Origin: Streptomyces sp. NBC_01485
GTDB taxonomy: Bacteria > Actinomycetota > Actinomycetes > Streptomycetales > Streptomycetaceae
DNA length: 64,000 bases
Direction: 5' to 3'
Assembly: GCF_036227125.1 (NCBI RefSeq)
Contig: NZ_CP109435.1
Coordinates: forward strand, 4,836,001-4,900,000
Positions 34,077 to 42,411 of the stretch are shown here, in pieces; position 1 is the stretch's first letter; every line of letters starts with the position of its first letter. The notes under the pieces are model-generated. The model did not search any database. It was not told the DNA's origin and worked only from the letters and a program-made list of their open reading frames with translations. Made by a program: the position numbers and the translations under genes.

Positions 34077-35918
34077 CTAGAACGCGGCCTCGTCCAGCTC
34101 CATCAGGTCCAGCTCGACGCCTGCGGCGATCTTGCGGGCCAGGGTGACGCCCGGCAGTACGTTCGCCGCGAAGAACTTCGCCGCCGCGATCTTGCCGGTG
34201 TAGAACGCCACGTCCTTGGCGGACACCGCCTTGGTGGACGCCGACTCCAGCTTCTCGGCGGCGATCGCGGCGCCCTTGAGGAGCAGGTGGCCGACGATCA
34301 CGTCACCGGAGGCGAGCAGCAGGCGGGTGGTGTTGAGGCCCACCTTGTAGATGTTCTTGACGTCCTGCTCGGTGGCCGCGAGGTCGGTCAGCATCAGGCC
34401 GACGATGGCCTCCAGCTCGACGGCGGCCTTGGCCAGGTGCTCGCGGGCGCCCGCCAGCTCCTCGCCGCCCGTGCCCAGTTCGAGGAACTTCTTGATGTCC
34501 TCGGCAAGGGAGTTCAGCGCCGCGCCCTGGTTGCGGACGATCTTCCGGAAGAAGAAGTCCTGGCCCTGGATCGCGGTCGTGCCCTCGTACAGGGTGTCGA
34601 TCTTGGCGTCGCGGATGTACTGCTCGATCGGGTACTCCTGCAGGAAGCCGGAGCCGCCGAAGGTCTGCAGCGACTGGGCGAGCTGCTCGTAGCCCTTCTC
34701 GGAGCCGTAGCCCTTGACGATCGGCAGGAGCAGGTCGTTGAGCGCGTGCTCGGTCTTCGCGTCCTCGCCGGCCGCTTCCTTGACCGCGATGGCGTCCTGG
34801 ACGGAGGCCGTGTGGAGGACGAGGGCGCGCATGCCCTCGGCGTACGCCTTCTGCGTGATCAGCGAGCGGCGGACGTCCGGGTGGTGCGTGATGGTGACCT
34901 TGGGCGCGGCCTTGTCGCCGAACTCCGCGAGGTCGGAGCCCTGGACGCGCTCCTTGGCGTACTCCAGCGCGTTCAGGTAGCCGGTGGAGAGCGTGGAGAT
35001 CGCCTTCGTGCCGACCATCATGCGGGCGAACTCGATGATGCGGAACATCTGGCGGATGCCGTCGTGCTTGTCGCCGATCAGCCAGCCCTTGGCGGGGTGC
35101 CGGTCGCCGAACGTCATCTCGCAGGTGTTGGACGCCTTCAGGCCCATCTTGTGCTCGACGTTCGTGGCGTAGGCGCCGTTGCGCTCGCCCAGCTCGCCGG
35201 TCTCGACGTCGAAGAGGAACTTCGGGACGAGGAAGAGGGACAGGCCCTTGGTGCCGGGACCGGCGCCCTCGGGACGGGCCAGCACGTAGTGGAGGATGTT
35301 CTCCGACATGTCGTGCTCACCGGACGTGATGAAGCGCTTGACGCCCTCGATGTGCCAGGAGCCGTCCTCCTGCTGGACCGCCTTGGTGCGGCCGGCGCCC
35401 ACGTCGGAACCCGCGTCGGGCTCGGTGAGGACCATCGTGGAGCCCCACTGGCGGTCTACGGCGAGCTGCGCCATCTTCTTCTGGACGTCGTTGCCCTCGT
35501 CGAAGAGGATGCCGGCGAAGGCCGGGCCCGAGGAGTACATCCACACGGCCGGGTTCGCGCCGAGGACCAGCTCCGCGTACGCCCAGATCAGCGACGGCGG
35601 GGCGGTGGTGCCGCCGATCTCCTCGGGCAGGCCGAGCCGCCAGTACTCGGAGTCCATGAAGGCCTGGTAGCTCTTCTTGAAGGAGGCGGGGACCGGCGCG
35701 GTGTTGGTCTCCGGGTCGAAGACCGGCGGGTTGCGGTCGGCGTCCGCGAAGGACTCCGCCAGCTCGTTCTCCGAGAGGCGGGTCAGCTCCTCGAGGATGC
35801 TCTTCGCGGTCTCGGTGTCCATCTCCTCGAACGGGCCGGTGCCGTACAGCTTGTCGCGCCCGAGCACCTCGAAGAGGTTGAACTCGATGTCGCGGAGATT
35901 CGACTTGTAGTGCCCCAT
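34077..35918 (-). CDS. Very-long-chain-type acyl-CoA dehydrogenase
   Basis: 613 aa, the length of the long VLCAD-like class rather than the 380-aa short forms. N-terminal helical domain, beta domain with TMVLTEPDAGSDVGAGRTKAV (FAD/substrate contact), catalytic Glu in IDTLYEGTTAIQGQDFFFRK, and a C-terminal extension of about 130 residues. It catalyses the first, FAD-dependent step of fatty acid beta-oxidation. A pirin gene follows one gene away at 36775; in S. ambofaciens the pirin PirA interacts with and restrains an acyl-CoA dehydrogenase (AcdB) encoded nearby, so this gene is the likely orthologue (inference). ATG at 35918 has a GGAG-like site (ACGGAGCCGTCGCC) in front. Confidence 0.9.
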   Translation of the reverse strand: MGHYKSNLRDIEFNLFEVLGRDKLYGTGPFEEMDTETAKSILEELTRLSENELAESFADADRNPPVFDPETNTAPVPASFKKSYQAFMDSEYWRLGLPEEIGGTTAPPSLIWAYAELVLGANPAVWMYSSGPAFAGILFDEGNDVQKKMAQLAVDRQWGSTMVLTEPDAGSDVGAGRTKAVQQEDGSWHIEGVKRFITSGEHDMSENILHYVLARPEGAGPGTKGLSLFLVPKFLFDVETGELGERNGAYATNVEHKMGLKASNTCEMTFGDRHPAKGWLIGDKHDGIRQMFRIIEFARMMVGTKAISTLSTGYLNALEYAKERVQGSDLAEFGDKAAPKVTITHHPDVRRSLITQKAYAEGMRALVLHTASVQDAIAVKEAAGEDAKTEHALNDLLLPIVKGYGSEKGYEQLAQSLQTFGGSGFLQEYPIEQYIRDAKIDTLYEGTTAIQGQDFFFRKIVRNQGAALNSLAEDIKKFLELGTGGEELAGAREHLAKAAVELEAIVGLMLTDLAATEQDVKNIYKVGLNTTRLLLASGDVIVGHLLLKGAAIAAEKLESASTKAVSAKDVAFYTGKIAAAKFFAANVLPGVTLARKIAAGVELDLMELDEAAF

Positions 35919-36018
35919 GGCGACGGCTCCGTAGAGAAGAGAGAAGACAGATCGGCGAGGGACTTGGATCCTCGCGCTGGTTCACGTACCAACAAGCAGC
36001 AAGTGCTCACGATGATGC

Positions 36019-36030
36019 TACCCGTCGGTA
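36019..36030. promoter_or_regulatory. Short inverted repeat upstream of the acyl-CoA dehydrogenase
   Basis: TACC-CGTC-GGTA, 100 bp before the dehydrogenase start, in locally AT-richer DNA. The half-site TACC/GGTA spacing resembles operators of TetR-type fatty-acid regulators in actinobacteria. Short and not diagnostic. Confidence 0.3.
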
Positions 36031-36145
36031 ATAAGTCGCAACCCCACCCGGCCAAGTGTGAGAAGGGTCTACTTGACGGGGTTGGGGGCGTGGTCGGGGA
36101 CGACTGGATGAATTGCCCGGCCCTTCTCCTTCAGGCGGGTCTCGG

Positions 36146-36151
36146 TACGCT
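36146..36151 (+). promoter_or_regulatory. Leaderless-type -10 hexamer of the SseB-domain gene
   Basis: TACGCT ends exactly 7 nt before the ATG at 36159, with no Shine-Dalgarno between. Confidence 0.5.
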
Positions 36152-36158
36152 TGCGCCC

Positions 36159-36641
36159 ATGTACGGATACGGCCAGCCCATGGACGGCGGTGCTGCGCAG
36201 CAGCAGTACGCCCCGCCGCAGCAGCAGATGCCCGGCGGCCACGGCGGGTACGGCCAGCAGCCGCCGCTCTATCCGGAGCCGTCGCCGCCCTCCCTCGCGG
36301 ACGCGGTGCGGGCCTTCACCACCGGGCAGCTCGCCGCCGAGGACTTCCAGCAGGTCTTCGCGACCTCCAAGGTCTACTGCCCGCGCGGCGACAACCCCGG
36401 TTTTCTCGCTCTGCACAACACCCAGCAGCCGGTGATCCCGATGTTCACCTCGCTCAAGGAGCTGCGCCGGTACGCGGGCAAGGAGTCCAAGTACTTCGTG
36501 ATCACCGGTGCCGAGGTGATCGACCTGCTGCCGACCGGCTACGGCTTCGTCCTTGACATGGAGGGTGAGCACCGGATGGTGTTCGACGCGAAGGCTGTCG
36601 AGCAGATGGTCGACTTCGCGATGCGGCGGATGTACGGCTGA
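36159..36641 (+). CDS. SseB-domain protein with Gln/Pro/Gly-rich N-terminus
   Basis: 160 aa. Residues 1-45 are low complexity (MYGYGQPMDGGAAQQQYAPPQQQMPGGHGG). The rest is an SseB N-terminal-type fold (VRAFTTGQLAAEDFQQVFATSKVYCPRGDNPGFLALHNTQQPVIPMFTSLKELRRYAG ... VIDLLPTGYGFVLDME). SseB-like domains are common in Streptomyces and of unclear function. Located between the dehydrogenase and pirin genes. Probably leaderless, followed by an intrinsic terminator. Confidence 0.8.
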   Translation: MYGYGQPMDGGAAQQQYAPPQQQMPGGHGGYGQQPPLYPEPSPPSLADAVRAFTTGQLAAEDFQQVFATSKVYCPRGDNPGFLALHNTQQPVIPMFTSLKELRRYAGKESKYFVITGAEVIDLLPTGYGFVLDMEGEHRMVFDAKAVEQMVDFAMRRMYG

Positions 36642-36676
36642 GCGCCTGCTGAGCGCCTGTTGATCGGGGCGGTGCG

Positions 36677-36712
36677 GCCCGGAGGGAATGTCCTCCGGGC
36701 TTTCGTCGTTTT
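36677..36712 (+). terminator. Intrinsic terminator after the SseB-domain gene
   Basis: 9-bp stem GCCCGGAGG (36677-36685) and CCTCCGGGC (36692-36700), loop GAATGT, followed by TTTCGTCGTTTT, the best U-tract in the window. Confidence 0.88.
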
Positions 36713-36774
36713 GGGTAGCAGGAAGTTCAATGCTCAACTAAAATGGAACGCACGTCGCCCAAGGAGGTACGGAC

Positions 36775-37746
36775 ATGCCCGCAGTGACCGTCGAGAACCC
36801 GCTGACCCTGCCGCGCGTCGCCGCGCAGGCGGACGCGGTGGCACGTCCCGTGCTCGCCGTCACGACCGCGCCCAGCGGTTTCGAGGGTGAGGGCTTCCCG
36901 GTGCGCCGTGCGTTCGCCGGGATCGACTACCGTCACCTCGACCCGTTCATCATGATGGACCAGATGGGCGAGGTGGACTACGCGCCGGGCGAGCCGAAGG
37001 GCACGCCCTGGCATCCGCACCGCGGCTTCGAGACCGTCACCTACATCATCGACGGCATCTTCGACCACCAGGACAGCCAGGGCGGCGGCGGCACCATCAC
37101 CAACGGCGACACCCAGTGGATGACGGCCGGCTCGGGCCTCCTCCACATCGAGGCGCCGCCGGAGTCGCTGGTCATGTCCGGCGGTCTCTTCCACGGCCTC
37201 CAGCTGTGGGTGAACCTGCCGGCCAGGGACAAGATGATGACGCCGCGGTACCAGGACATCCGCGGCGGGCACGTGCAGCTCCTGACGACGCCGGACGGCG
37301 GTGCACTCCTTCGGGTGATCGCCGGCGAGCTGGACGGTCACGCGGGTCCCGGTATCACCCACACCCCGATCACGATGATCCACGCGACGCTCGCACCGGG
37401 CGCGGAGATCACCCTGCCGTGGCGTGAGGACTTCAACGGGCTGGCGTACGTGCTGGCGGGCAAGGGTGCGGTGGGCGCGGAGCGCCGTCCGATCCACCTC
37501 GGCCAGACGGCGGTCTTCGGCGCGGGATCCTCGCTGACGGTCCGCGCGGACGAGAAGCAGGACTCCCACACGCCGGACCTGGAGGTCGTCCTGCTGGGCG
37601 GGCAGCCGATCCGTGAGCCGATGGCCCACTACGGCCCGTTCGTCATGAACACCAAGGACGAGCTCCAGCAGGCGTTCGAGGACTTCCAGAAGGGGCGCCT
37701 GGGCACGATTCCGGCGGTGCACGGGATGACGGAGGAGGGCATCTGA
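36775..37746 (+). CDS. pirA: Pirin family protein
   Basis: 323 aa bicupin. The metal-binding residues of the N-terminal cupin are in place: PWHPHRGFETVTYI (His-x-His) and SGLLHIEAPPE (His and Glu). Pirins bind Fe and act as redox-sensitive modulators or quercetinases. In Streptomyces ambofaciens PirA modulates beta-oxidation through an acyl-CoA dehydrogenase, and such a gene lies close by at 34077. An optimal ribosome site AAGGAGGT precedes the ATG, and a TAAAAT -10-like hexamer is at 36739-36744, so expression should be strong. Confidence 0.88.
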   Translation: MPAVTVENPLTLPRVAAQADAVARPVLAVTTAPSGFEGEGFPVRRAFAGIDYRHLDPFIMMDQMGEVDYAPGEPKGTPWHPHRGFETVTYIIDGIFDHQDSQGGGGTITNGDTQWMTAGSGLLHIEAPPESLVMSGGLFHGLQLWVNLPARDKMMTPRYQDIRGGHVQLLTTPDGGALLRVIAGELDGHAGPGITHTPITMIHATLAPGAEITLPWREDFNGLAYVLAGKGAVGAERRPIHLGQTAVFGAGSSLTVRADEKQDSHTPDLEVVLLGGQPIREPMAHYGPFVMNTKDELQQAFEDFQKGRLGTIPAVHGMTEEGI

Positions 37747-37781
37747 CCCTCCGGCCCGACGGGAGCCGGTACGGTGTGACA

Positions 37782-37820
37782 AGGCCCGAAGCCGCAACTT
37801 TGATTTGCGACTTCGGGCCT
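37782..37820. terminator. Bidirectional terminator after pirin
   Basis: AGGCCCGAAG (37782-37791) pairs with CTTCGGGCCT (37811-37820), and inner CGCAA pairs with TTGCG after one mismatch; 7-nt loop. Between convergent genes. Confidence 0.8.
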
Positions 37821-37855
37821 GCCTCATGTCACTGCGCTACGGCAGTACCACTGCA

Positions 37856-38782
37856 CTACGGCAGTACGTAGACCGGCGCCCCGTCCGGAGTGCACCCGGT
37901 CTGGCGCACGCACCCCCGCTTGAGCAGCATCCGCAGGCAGTCGTGGACACGGTCGTGGGACAGTCCCGTACGCGTGGCGATCTCCTCCACCCGATAACGG
38001 GCCTCACCGTGCGCCAGGGCCGGGGCGAGGAGGGTGGCTACGGCGTGCACGTCCTCGGTGACGACGAGGTTCTTCGCCTTCCAGGTCGCGAGGATTTCCT
38101 GAGGCGTCGGCCTTGTGTCGGAGACGGGCCGGGAGCGGTCACCCGGGCTTCTCAGTGCTTCGGCGATGTCCCGCAGCGCGTCGGCCATCAGGTTCTGGCT
38201 GTGGGTGAGCTGCCGCAGCAGATCGGTGCGTTCCTCCTGGAACGCCAGCAGCATCTCGTCCGCCCTGATGTTCCGCTCCTCGAGCCGCACGATGGCGTCG
38301 GCGACCTGGTCGGGCATGAGGTACGCGGTGCCGCCGGTGGGGGCGGGTTGTACGGGGGCCGGTTCCAGGGAGTAGGAACCGTCGCGCTGGATGGTGGCGA
38401 TGACTTCGGAGACCCAGGTTTTGAAGGGCTGTGATTCCGGCTTGGTACAGGCGTTGACCAAAAGGATCAAGCCCTGAAGGTTGACGAGGTTCATGTCTCG
38501 TCGCCACTCTCGACCTGCGGGAATGCTGAGAGTGTGCCTCTGGAGCACACTCTCGACGCTGTCGAAGTTGGCTGCGTCGGCAATGTTGCGCAGAGTGGAA
38601 CCGACGTGTGCGTAGCCCAGGTTCCTGCACACGTCGACCGCCGGGAACCAGTGCGTCCCGTCCGGCATGGTGAGCCTCCGTACCCGTGCGCCGGTCGCGG
38701 CGTACACGAAGTCACTGATCTCGATCGCGTCCTGCTGTGCCGCCGACTGATCCGGCGGCTGTGTGTTGTTCTGCTCGTACAT
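37856..38782 (-). CDS. Bro-N domain protein with C-terminal winged helix
   Basis: 308 aa. N-terminal Bro-N domain about residues 22-135 (FVYAATGARVRRLTMPDGTHWFPAVDVCRNLGYAHVGSTLRNI ... LVNLQGLILLVNACTKPESQPFKTWVSEVIATIQRDGSY), a DNA-binding fold best known from phages and baculoviruses. A helical middle (MLLAFQEERTDLLRQLTHSQNLMADALRDIAEAL) is followed by a winged helix (YRVEEIATRTGLSHDRVHDCLRMLLKRGCVRQ). No other phage genes are near, so it looks domesticated as a chromosomal regulator; Streptomyces carry many such genes. Target unknown. Confidence 0.8.
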   Translation of the reverse strand: MYEQNNTQPPDQSAAQQDAIEISDFVYAATGARVRRLTMPDGTHWFPAVDVCRNLGYAHVGSTLRNIADAANFDSVESVLQRHTLSIPAGREWRRDMNLVNLQGLILLVNACTKPESQPFKTWVSEVIATIQRDGSYSLEPAPVQPAPTGGTAYLMPDQVADAIVRLEERNIRADEMLLAFQEERTDLLRQLTHSQNLMADALRDIAEALRSPGDRSRPVSDTRPTPQEILATWKAKNLVVTEDVHAVATLLAPALAHGEARYRVEEIATRTGLSHDRVHDCLRMLLKRGCVRQTGCTPDGAPVYVLP

Positions 38783-38840
38783 CGAGCATCACCTCCGGCT
38801 CCGAAGCTAGGCATATGCCGACGCAACGTATGTCCGTAGC

Positions 38841-38856
38841 AAGGATGTTCATCCTT
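38841..38856. promoter_or_regulatory. Palindrome between the Bro-N and transporter genes
   Basis: AAGGATG-TT-CATCCTT, a perfect 16-bp palindrome about 60 bp from the Bro-N gene start and 35 bp before the transporter's probable GTG. Candidate operator for the Bro-N/wHTH protein or another regulator. Confidence 0.45.
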
Positions 38857-38889
38857 TTTGGGGACAGACGTATCGATTTCTGTGGTCGC

Positions 38890-40026
38890 GTGACGGAGCG
38901 TCACCCGGGTGGACCGTCCGCGCAGGACAGCCACCCCGCCCCGTGGTCCGCTGGATGCGTGCACCTGCTCCCCCTCCCCGTGCGTCGGTTCGCCGCCTGG
39001 TGCGTTGTCGTGCTGCTTGTCTGCGGGGTCGGGTATGTGGGGATCCGGCTCTGTTCCGAGTTGCGGACGGCTGTCACGCCCGTGTTGCTCGCGTTGCTCG
39101 GGACCGCGTTGCTCGGGCCCTTGCATCGGCGGCTCGTCAAGGCGGGGGTGCCTCGGGCGGTGGCGGCCGGGCTCACCTGTGTCGCCGTTGTCTGTGTGGT
39201 GGGCGGGGCCGTCTATATCGTCGTCGCCGCGTTGATCGACACCGGGGATCAGATCGTCGCCTCGCTCAAGGACGCGGGGCAGGATCTTTCCGGGCACTTC
39301 GGGGCCGCCGGGACCTCGCTCGACGACCTTGCCTCCAATGCCAAGGAGCTGCTGACCAAGTTCGGGGGGACGGCGGCCTCCAATGTGATCAGCGGGGTGA
39401 GCGTCGTCGGCGAGGGCATCGCCATGGCCGTGCTCGCGCTGTTTCTTGTCTTCTTCTTTCTCCGGGACTCGGATCGGGCGGTCGGTGCGCTGCGTTCCGT
39501 CGCTCCGGGCGGGAGCGCCGACACCCTGGAGGCCATGGCCCGGCGGGCCTTTCGGGCTGTCGAGGGGTTCATGCGCGGGACCACCTTCATCGCCTTCATC
39601 GACGCCGTGTGCATCACCGTCGGACTGCTCGTCCTCCGTGTGCCCGGTGCTGTCGGGCTCGGCGCGCTCGTCTTCGTCGGCGCCTACATCCCCTATCTCG
39701 GGGCCTTCGTCTCGGGGGCCGTCGCCGTGCTGGTCGCTCTCGCCGAGCGCGGGGTCGTCATCGGGCTGTGGGTGCTCGGGGTCGTGCTCGCCGTGCAGGT
39801 GCTGGAGGGGCATGTGCTGCAGCCGGTGATCCAGAGCCGGACCGTGCAGATGCATCCGGCGGTGGTGATGGTCGCCATCACCGCCGGGGCGTCGGTGGCC
39901 GGCGTGCTGGGCATGCTGCTCGCCGTGCCGGTCACGGCCGCCGCCTTCGGGGTGGCGTACGAGCTGCGGGAGCGTTACGCCCCGCCGTCCGGTCTCCCGG
40001 GATCCCCCGAGCCGCCGGGATCGTAG
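38890..40026 (+). CDS. AI-2E family transporter (DUF20 permease)
   Basis: 378 aa from the GTG at 38890; starts at 38815 (ATG) and 38959 (GTG) are also in frame and the choice is uncertain. About eight hydrophobic segments (AAWCVVVLLVCGVGYVGI, GLTCVAVVCVVGGAVYIVVAAL, AMAVLALFLVFFFLRDSD, GLGALVFVGAYIPYLGAFVSGAVAVLVAL, VMVAITAGASVAGVLGMLLAVPV). The FIPYLG-like and GxxxGxxGMLLAVPV segments are typical of the AI-2E/DUF20 family, whose members export AI-2 or act as Na+/H+ antiporters; substrate unknown here. Codon third positions contain more T than in neighbouring genes. Confidence 0.8.
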   Translation: MTERHPGGPSAQDSHPAPWSAGCVHLLPLPVRRFAAWCVVVLLVCGVGYVGIRLCSELRTAVTPVLLALLGTALLGPLHRRLVKAGVPRAVAAGLTCVAVVCVVGGAVYIVVAALIDTGDQIVASLKDAGQDLSGHFGAAGTSLDDLASNAKELLTKFGGTAASNVISGVSVVGEGIAMAVLALFLVFFFLRDSDRAVGALRSVAPGGSADTLEAMARRAFRAVEGFMRGTTFIAFIDAVCITVGLLVLRVPGAVGLGALVFVGAYIPYLGAFVSGAVAVLVALAERGVVIGLWVLGVVLAVQVLEGHVLQPVIQSRTVQMHPAVVMVAITAGASVAGVLGMLLAVPVTAAAFGVAYELRERYAPPSGLPGSPEPPGS

Positions 40027-40044
40027 AGCTCGCCGGGTTCGTGA

Positions 40045-40098
40045 GGCTCCTCTCGCTCACCGGGCTCCTCTCGCTCACCGGGCTCCTCTCGCTTACTG
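40045..40098. repeat. 18-bp tandem repeat at the convergent gene ends
   Basis: GGCTCCTCTCGCTCACCG at 40045-40062 and 40063-40080, a third copy with two changes at 40081-40098 that supplies the stop codon of the phosphatase gene, then a partial GGCTCC. Confidence 0.85.
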
Positions 40099-42234
40099 GG
40101 CTCCGGGCTCGTAGAGCTCGAACCAGATGCTCTTGCCCTCGCCCCGAGGTGCCACCCCCCAGGTGCCCGCGAGCAGTTCGATGAGGACCAGGCCGCGGCC
40201 GGAGGAGGCGAGTTCGCCGGGGCGGCGTTTGTGGGGGAGGTCGTCGCTGGTGTCGGTGACCTCGATGCGGATCCGGCGCTCGCCCGGCGCGCCGGTGACC
40301 TCGGCGACGAGCAGCGCGTCGGCGTCGGTGTGGACGAGGACGTTGGTCAGGGCCTCGGAGACGAGCAGGACCGCCGAGTCGACCTGGTCCGCGCAGGTCC
40401 AGTCGTGCAGCAGCTCGCGCAGTTCCTGCCGGGCCACGGCGATCCGCTCGGGCTCGGCCTGCGCGACCGTCAGCATCGAGCGGCGCACGGGCTGCCGGAG
40501 GGGGACGGCCCTGCCCGCGGCGCCCGCAGCCCCCGGATCACAGCCGCCCTCGCCCTGGCGGCACAGGAGCAGGACGGCTATGTCGTCCTCGCGGCGGTCC
40601 GACAAGGGACCCGTGGTGTGGTGGGAGGAGGGGCCGTGCACCGCCTGGACCAGGGCGTCGGCCAGCTCCTCCAGGTCACCCTCGTGCGCCTCCAGGATCT
40701 TGCGGACGCGCCGCCAGCCGGTGTCGAGGTCGTGGCCGCCGGTCTCCAGCAGGCCGTCGGTGCACAGCAGCAGCGCCTCGCCGGGCTCCAGGGCGAGCCG
40801 GGTGGTGGGGTAGTCGGCGTCCGGGTCGATGCCGAGCGGGAGTCCGCCGGCCGTGGCGCGGACCAGGACCGTGCCGTCGGCCATCCGGATCGCCGGGTCC
40901 AGATGGCCGGCCCGCGCCGCCTCCAGGACCCCGGTCACCGGGTCGACCTCGATGTACAGGCAGGTCGCGAAGCGAAGGTCGGGGTCCTCGCCGTCGGCGG
41001 CGTGGTTGATGCCGTGGAAGAAGCCGGAGGCGCGGGAGAGGACGGCGTCGGGGCGGTGACCCTCGGCGGCGTACGCCCTCAGCGCGATGCGCAGTTGCCC
41101 CATGAGGCCCGCGGCGCGGACGTCGTGGCCCTGGACGTCCCCTATGACCAGCGCGAACCTCCCGCTGGGCAGCGGGATCATGTCGTACCAGTCGCCGCCG
41201 ACCTGGAGGCCGCCGCCGGTCGGTATGTAGCGGGCGGCGAGAGTCATGCCGGGTATCTCGGGGCCGAGCGTCGGGAGCATGGAGCGTTGCAAACCGTCGG
41301 TCAGCTCGCGCTGGGTCTCCGCCGCGCCCGCGCGGGTCAGGGCCTGGGCGAGCATCCTCGCGACCGTCGTCAGCACGGACCGCTCGTCCGGGGTGAACGC
41401 GACCGGGTACGCGAAGCCGGCCATCCAGGCGCCCATCGTGCGGCCGGCCACCGTCAGCGGCAGGAACGCCCATGACTGGCGGCCGAAGTGGGAGGCGAGC
41501 GGCCAGGTGAGCGGGTAGCGCTCCTTGTACTTCTCGGGGGAGGACAGATAGACGGCCCGGCCGCTGCGTACGACTTCGGCGGCCGGATAGTCCGTATGGA
41601 TGGACATCTGCGCGAAGGGGCCCTCGGCGCCTGGCTCCTGCCCGTGGTGGCCGATGATCGTCAGCCGGTCGCCCATGACGCCGAAGACGGCCAGTCCGTC
41701 CGGTGAGAAGCCCGGCATCGACAGGCCCGCCGCGACCCGCAGCACCTCCTCCGTGGACCGCGCCTCCGCCAGCGCCCGGCCCGCGTCCAGCAGGAACGCC
41801 TCCCGTGAGCGCCGCCAGTCGCCGGTGACGGCGGTCCGGCCGGCGGGGGTGCCCGGCGCCGGTTCGGTGACCTCCTGGAGGGTGCCGATCAGCTCGTACG
41901 CCTTCTTCACCTGGTCGAACGACGGCTTGGAGCGGCTGCGGACGACGCGGACGACCCGCCCCCGGTCGTCCATGATCCGGATGCGCACCTCGGCGAGGGT
42001 GCCCTCGGCGACGGCGAGCTGGATCACTCCGGTGATCTCGTTCCAGTCGACGGGGTGGAGGCGGGCGCGGGTCTGGGCCTCCGTGAGGACCGTCTCCTCC
42101 CGGGGCAGCCCGAGCAGCCGGGCGGCCTCGGCGTCGACCGTGACCAGCCCGGTGGCGGTGTCCCAGTGCCATAGGCCGGTCGCGAGGGAGACGAGAACCT
42201 CCCCCACGGCGGGCAGCGGCTCGCCAGTGCGCAT
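40093..42234 (-). CDS. PAS-GAF-PP2C (SpoIIE-type) phosphatase with C-terminal HATPase domain
   Basis: 713 aa. PAS domain about residues 12-125, GAF domain about 145-305 (RSTEEVLRVAAGLSMPGFSPDGLAVFGVMG...), PPM/SpoIIE phosphatase about 330-555 with metal residues in GGDWYDM, GDVQGHD, LLLCTDGLLE and RREDDIAVLLL, and a GHKL ATPase (anti-sigma kinase type) about 590-710 (SEALTNVLVHTDADA ... GRGLVLIELLAGTWGV). The combination acts on anti-sigma-factor antagonists by both phosphorylation and dephosphorylation, in the style of RsbU/RsbW fused. Streptomyces have dozens of these. The N-terminal sensor input is unknown. Stop lies within an 18-bp tandem repeat. Confidence 0.9.
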   Translation of the reverse strand: MRTGEPLPAVGEVLVSLATGLWHWDTATGLVTVDAEAARLLGLPREETVLTEAQTRARLHPVDWNEITGVIQLAVAEGTLAEVRIRIMDDRGRVVRVVRSRSKPSFDQVKKAYELIGTLQEVTEPAPGTPAGRTAVTGDWRRSREAFLLDAGRALAEARSTEEVLRVAAGLSMPGFSPDGLAVFGVMGDRLTIIGHHGQEPGAEGPFAQMSIHTDYPAAEVVRSGRAVYLSSPEKYKERYPLTWPLASHFGRQSWAFLPLTVAGRTMGAWMAGFAYPVAFTPDERSVLTTVARMLAQALTRAGAAETQRELTDGLQRSMLPTLGPEIPGMTLAARYIPTGGGLQVGGDWYDMIPLPSGRFALVIGDVQGHDVRAAGLMGQLRIALRAYAAEGHRPDAVLSRASGFFHGINHAADGEDPDLRFATCLYIEVDPVTGVLEAARAGHLDPAIRMADGTVLVRATAGGLPLGIDPDADYPTTRLALEPGEALLLCTDGLLETGGHDLDTGWRRVRKILEAHEGDLEELADALVQAVHGPSSHHTTGPLSDRREDDIAVLLLCRQGEGGCDPGAAGAAGRAVPLRQPVRRSMLTVAQAEPERIAVARQELRELLHDWTCADQVDSAVLLVSEALTNVLVHTDADALLVAEVTGAPGERRIRIEVTDTSDDLPHKRRPGELASSGRGLVLIELLAGTWGVAPRGEGKSIWFELYEPGAQ

Positions 42235-42340
42235 TGCCCCACTTTAAGAAGAAGCAATCGAGAAGTGCCACCGATCGCCGGACCTGTGCCGGACCTGTAT
42301 TGCGGGGAGGTGATCAGTGACTGCCCGGTACGCTGGGGGT

Positions 42341-42356
42341 TGTTTCACGTGAAACA
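42341..42356. other. parS: parS site 4
   Basis: TGTTTCACGTGAAACA, perfect 16-bp ParB palindrome in the divergent space upstream of aspS. Confidence 0.95.
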
Positions 42357-42361
42357 TGGCC

Positions 42362-42377
42362 TGTTTCACGTGAAACG
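42362..42377. other. parS: parS site 5
   Basis: TGTTTCACGTGAAACG: the 14-bp core is perfect, only the outer base pair is broken. 21 bp centre to centre from site 4, that is two helical turns, and 35 bp before the aspS start. Confidence 0.92.
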
Positions 42378-42411
42378 TGCCCCCCGATCCGCGAAGACTG
42401 GATGAACGACG

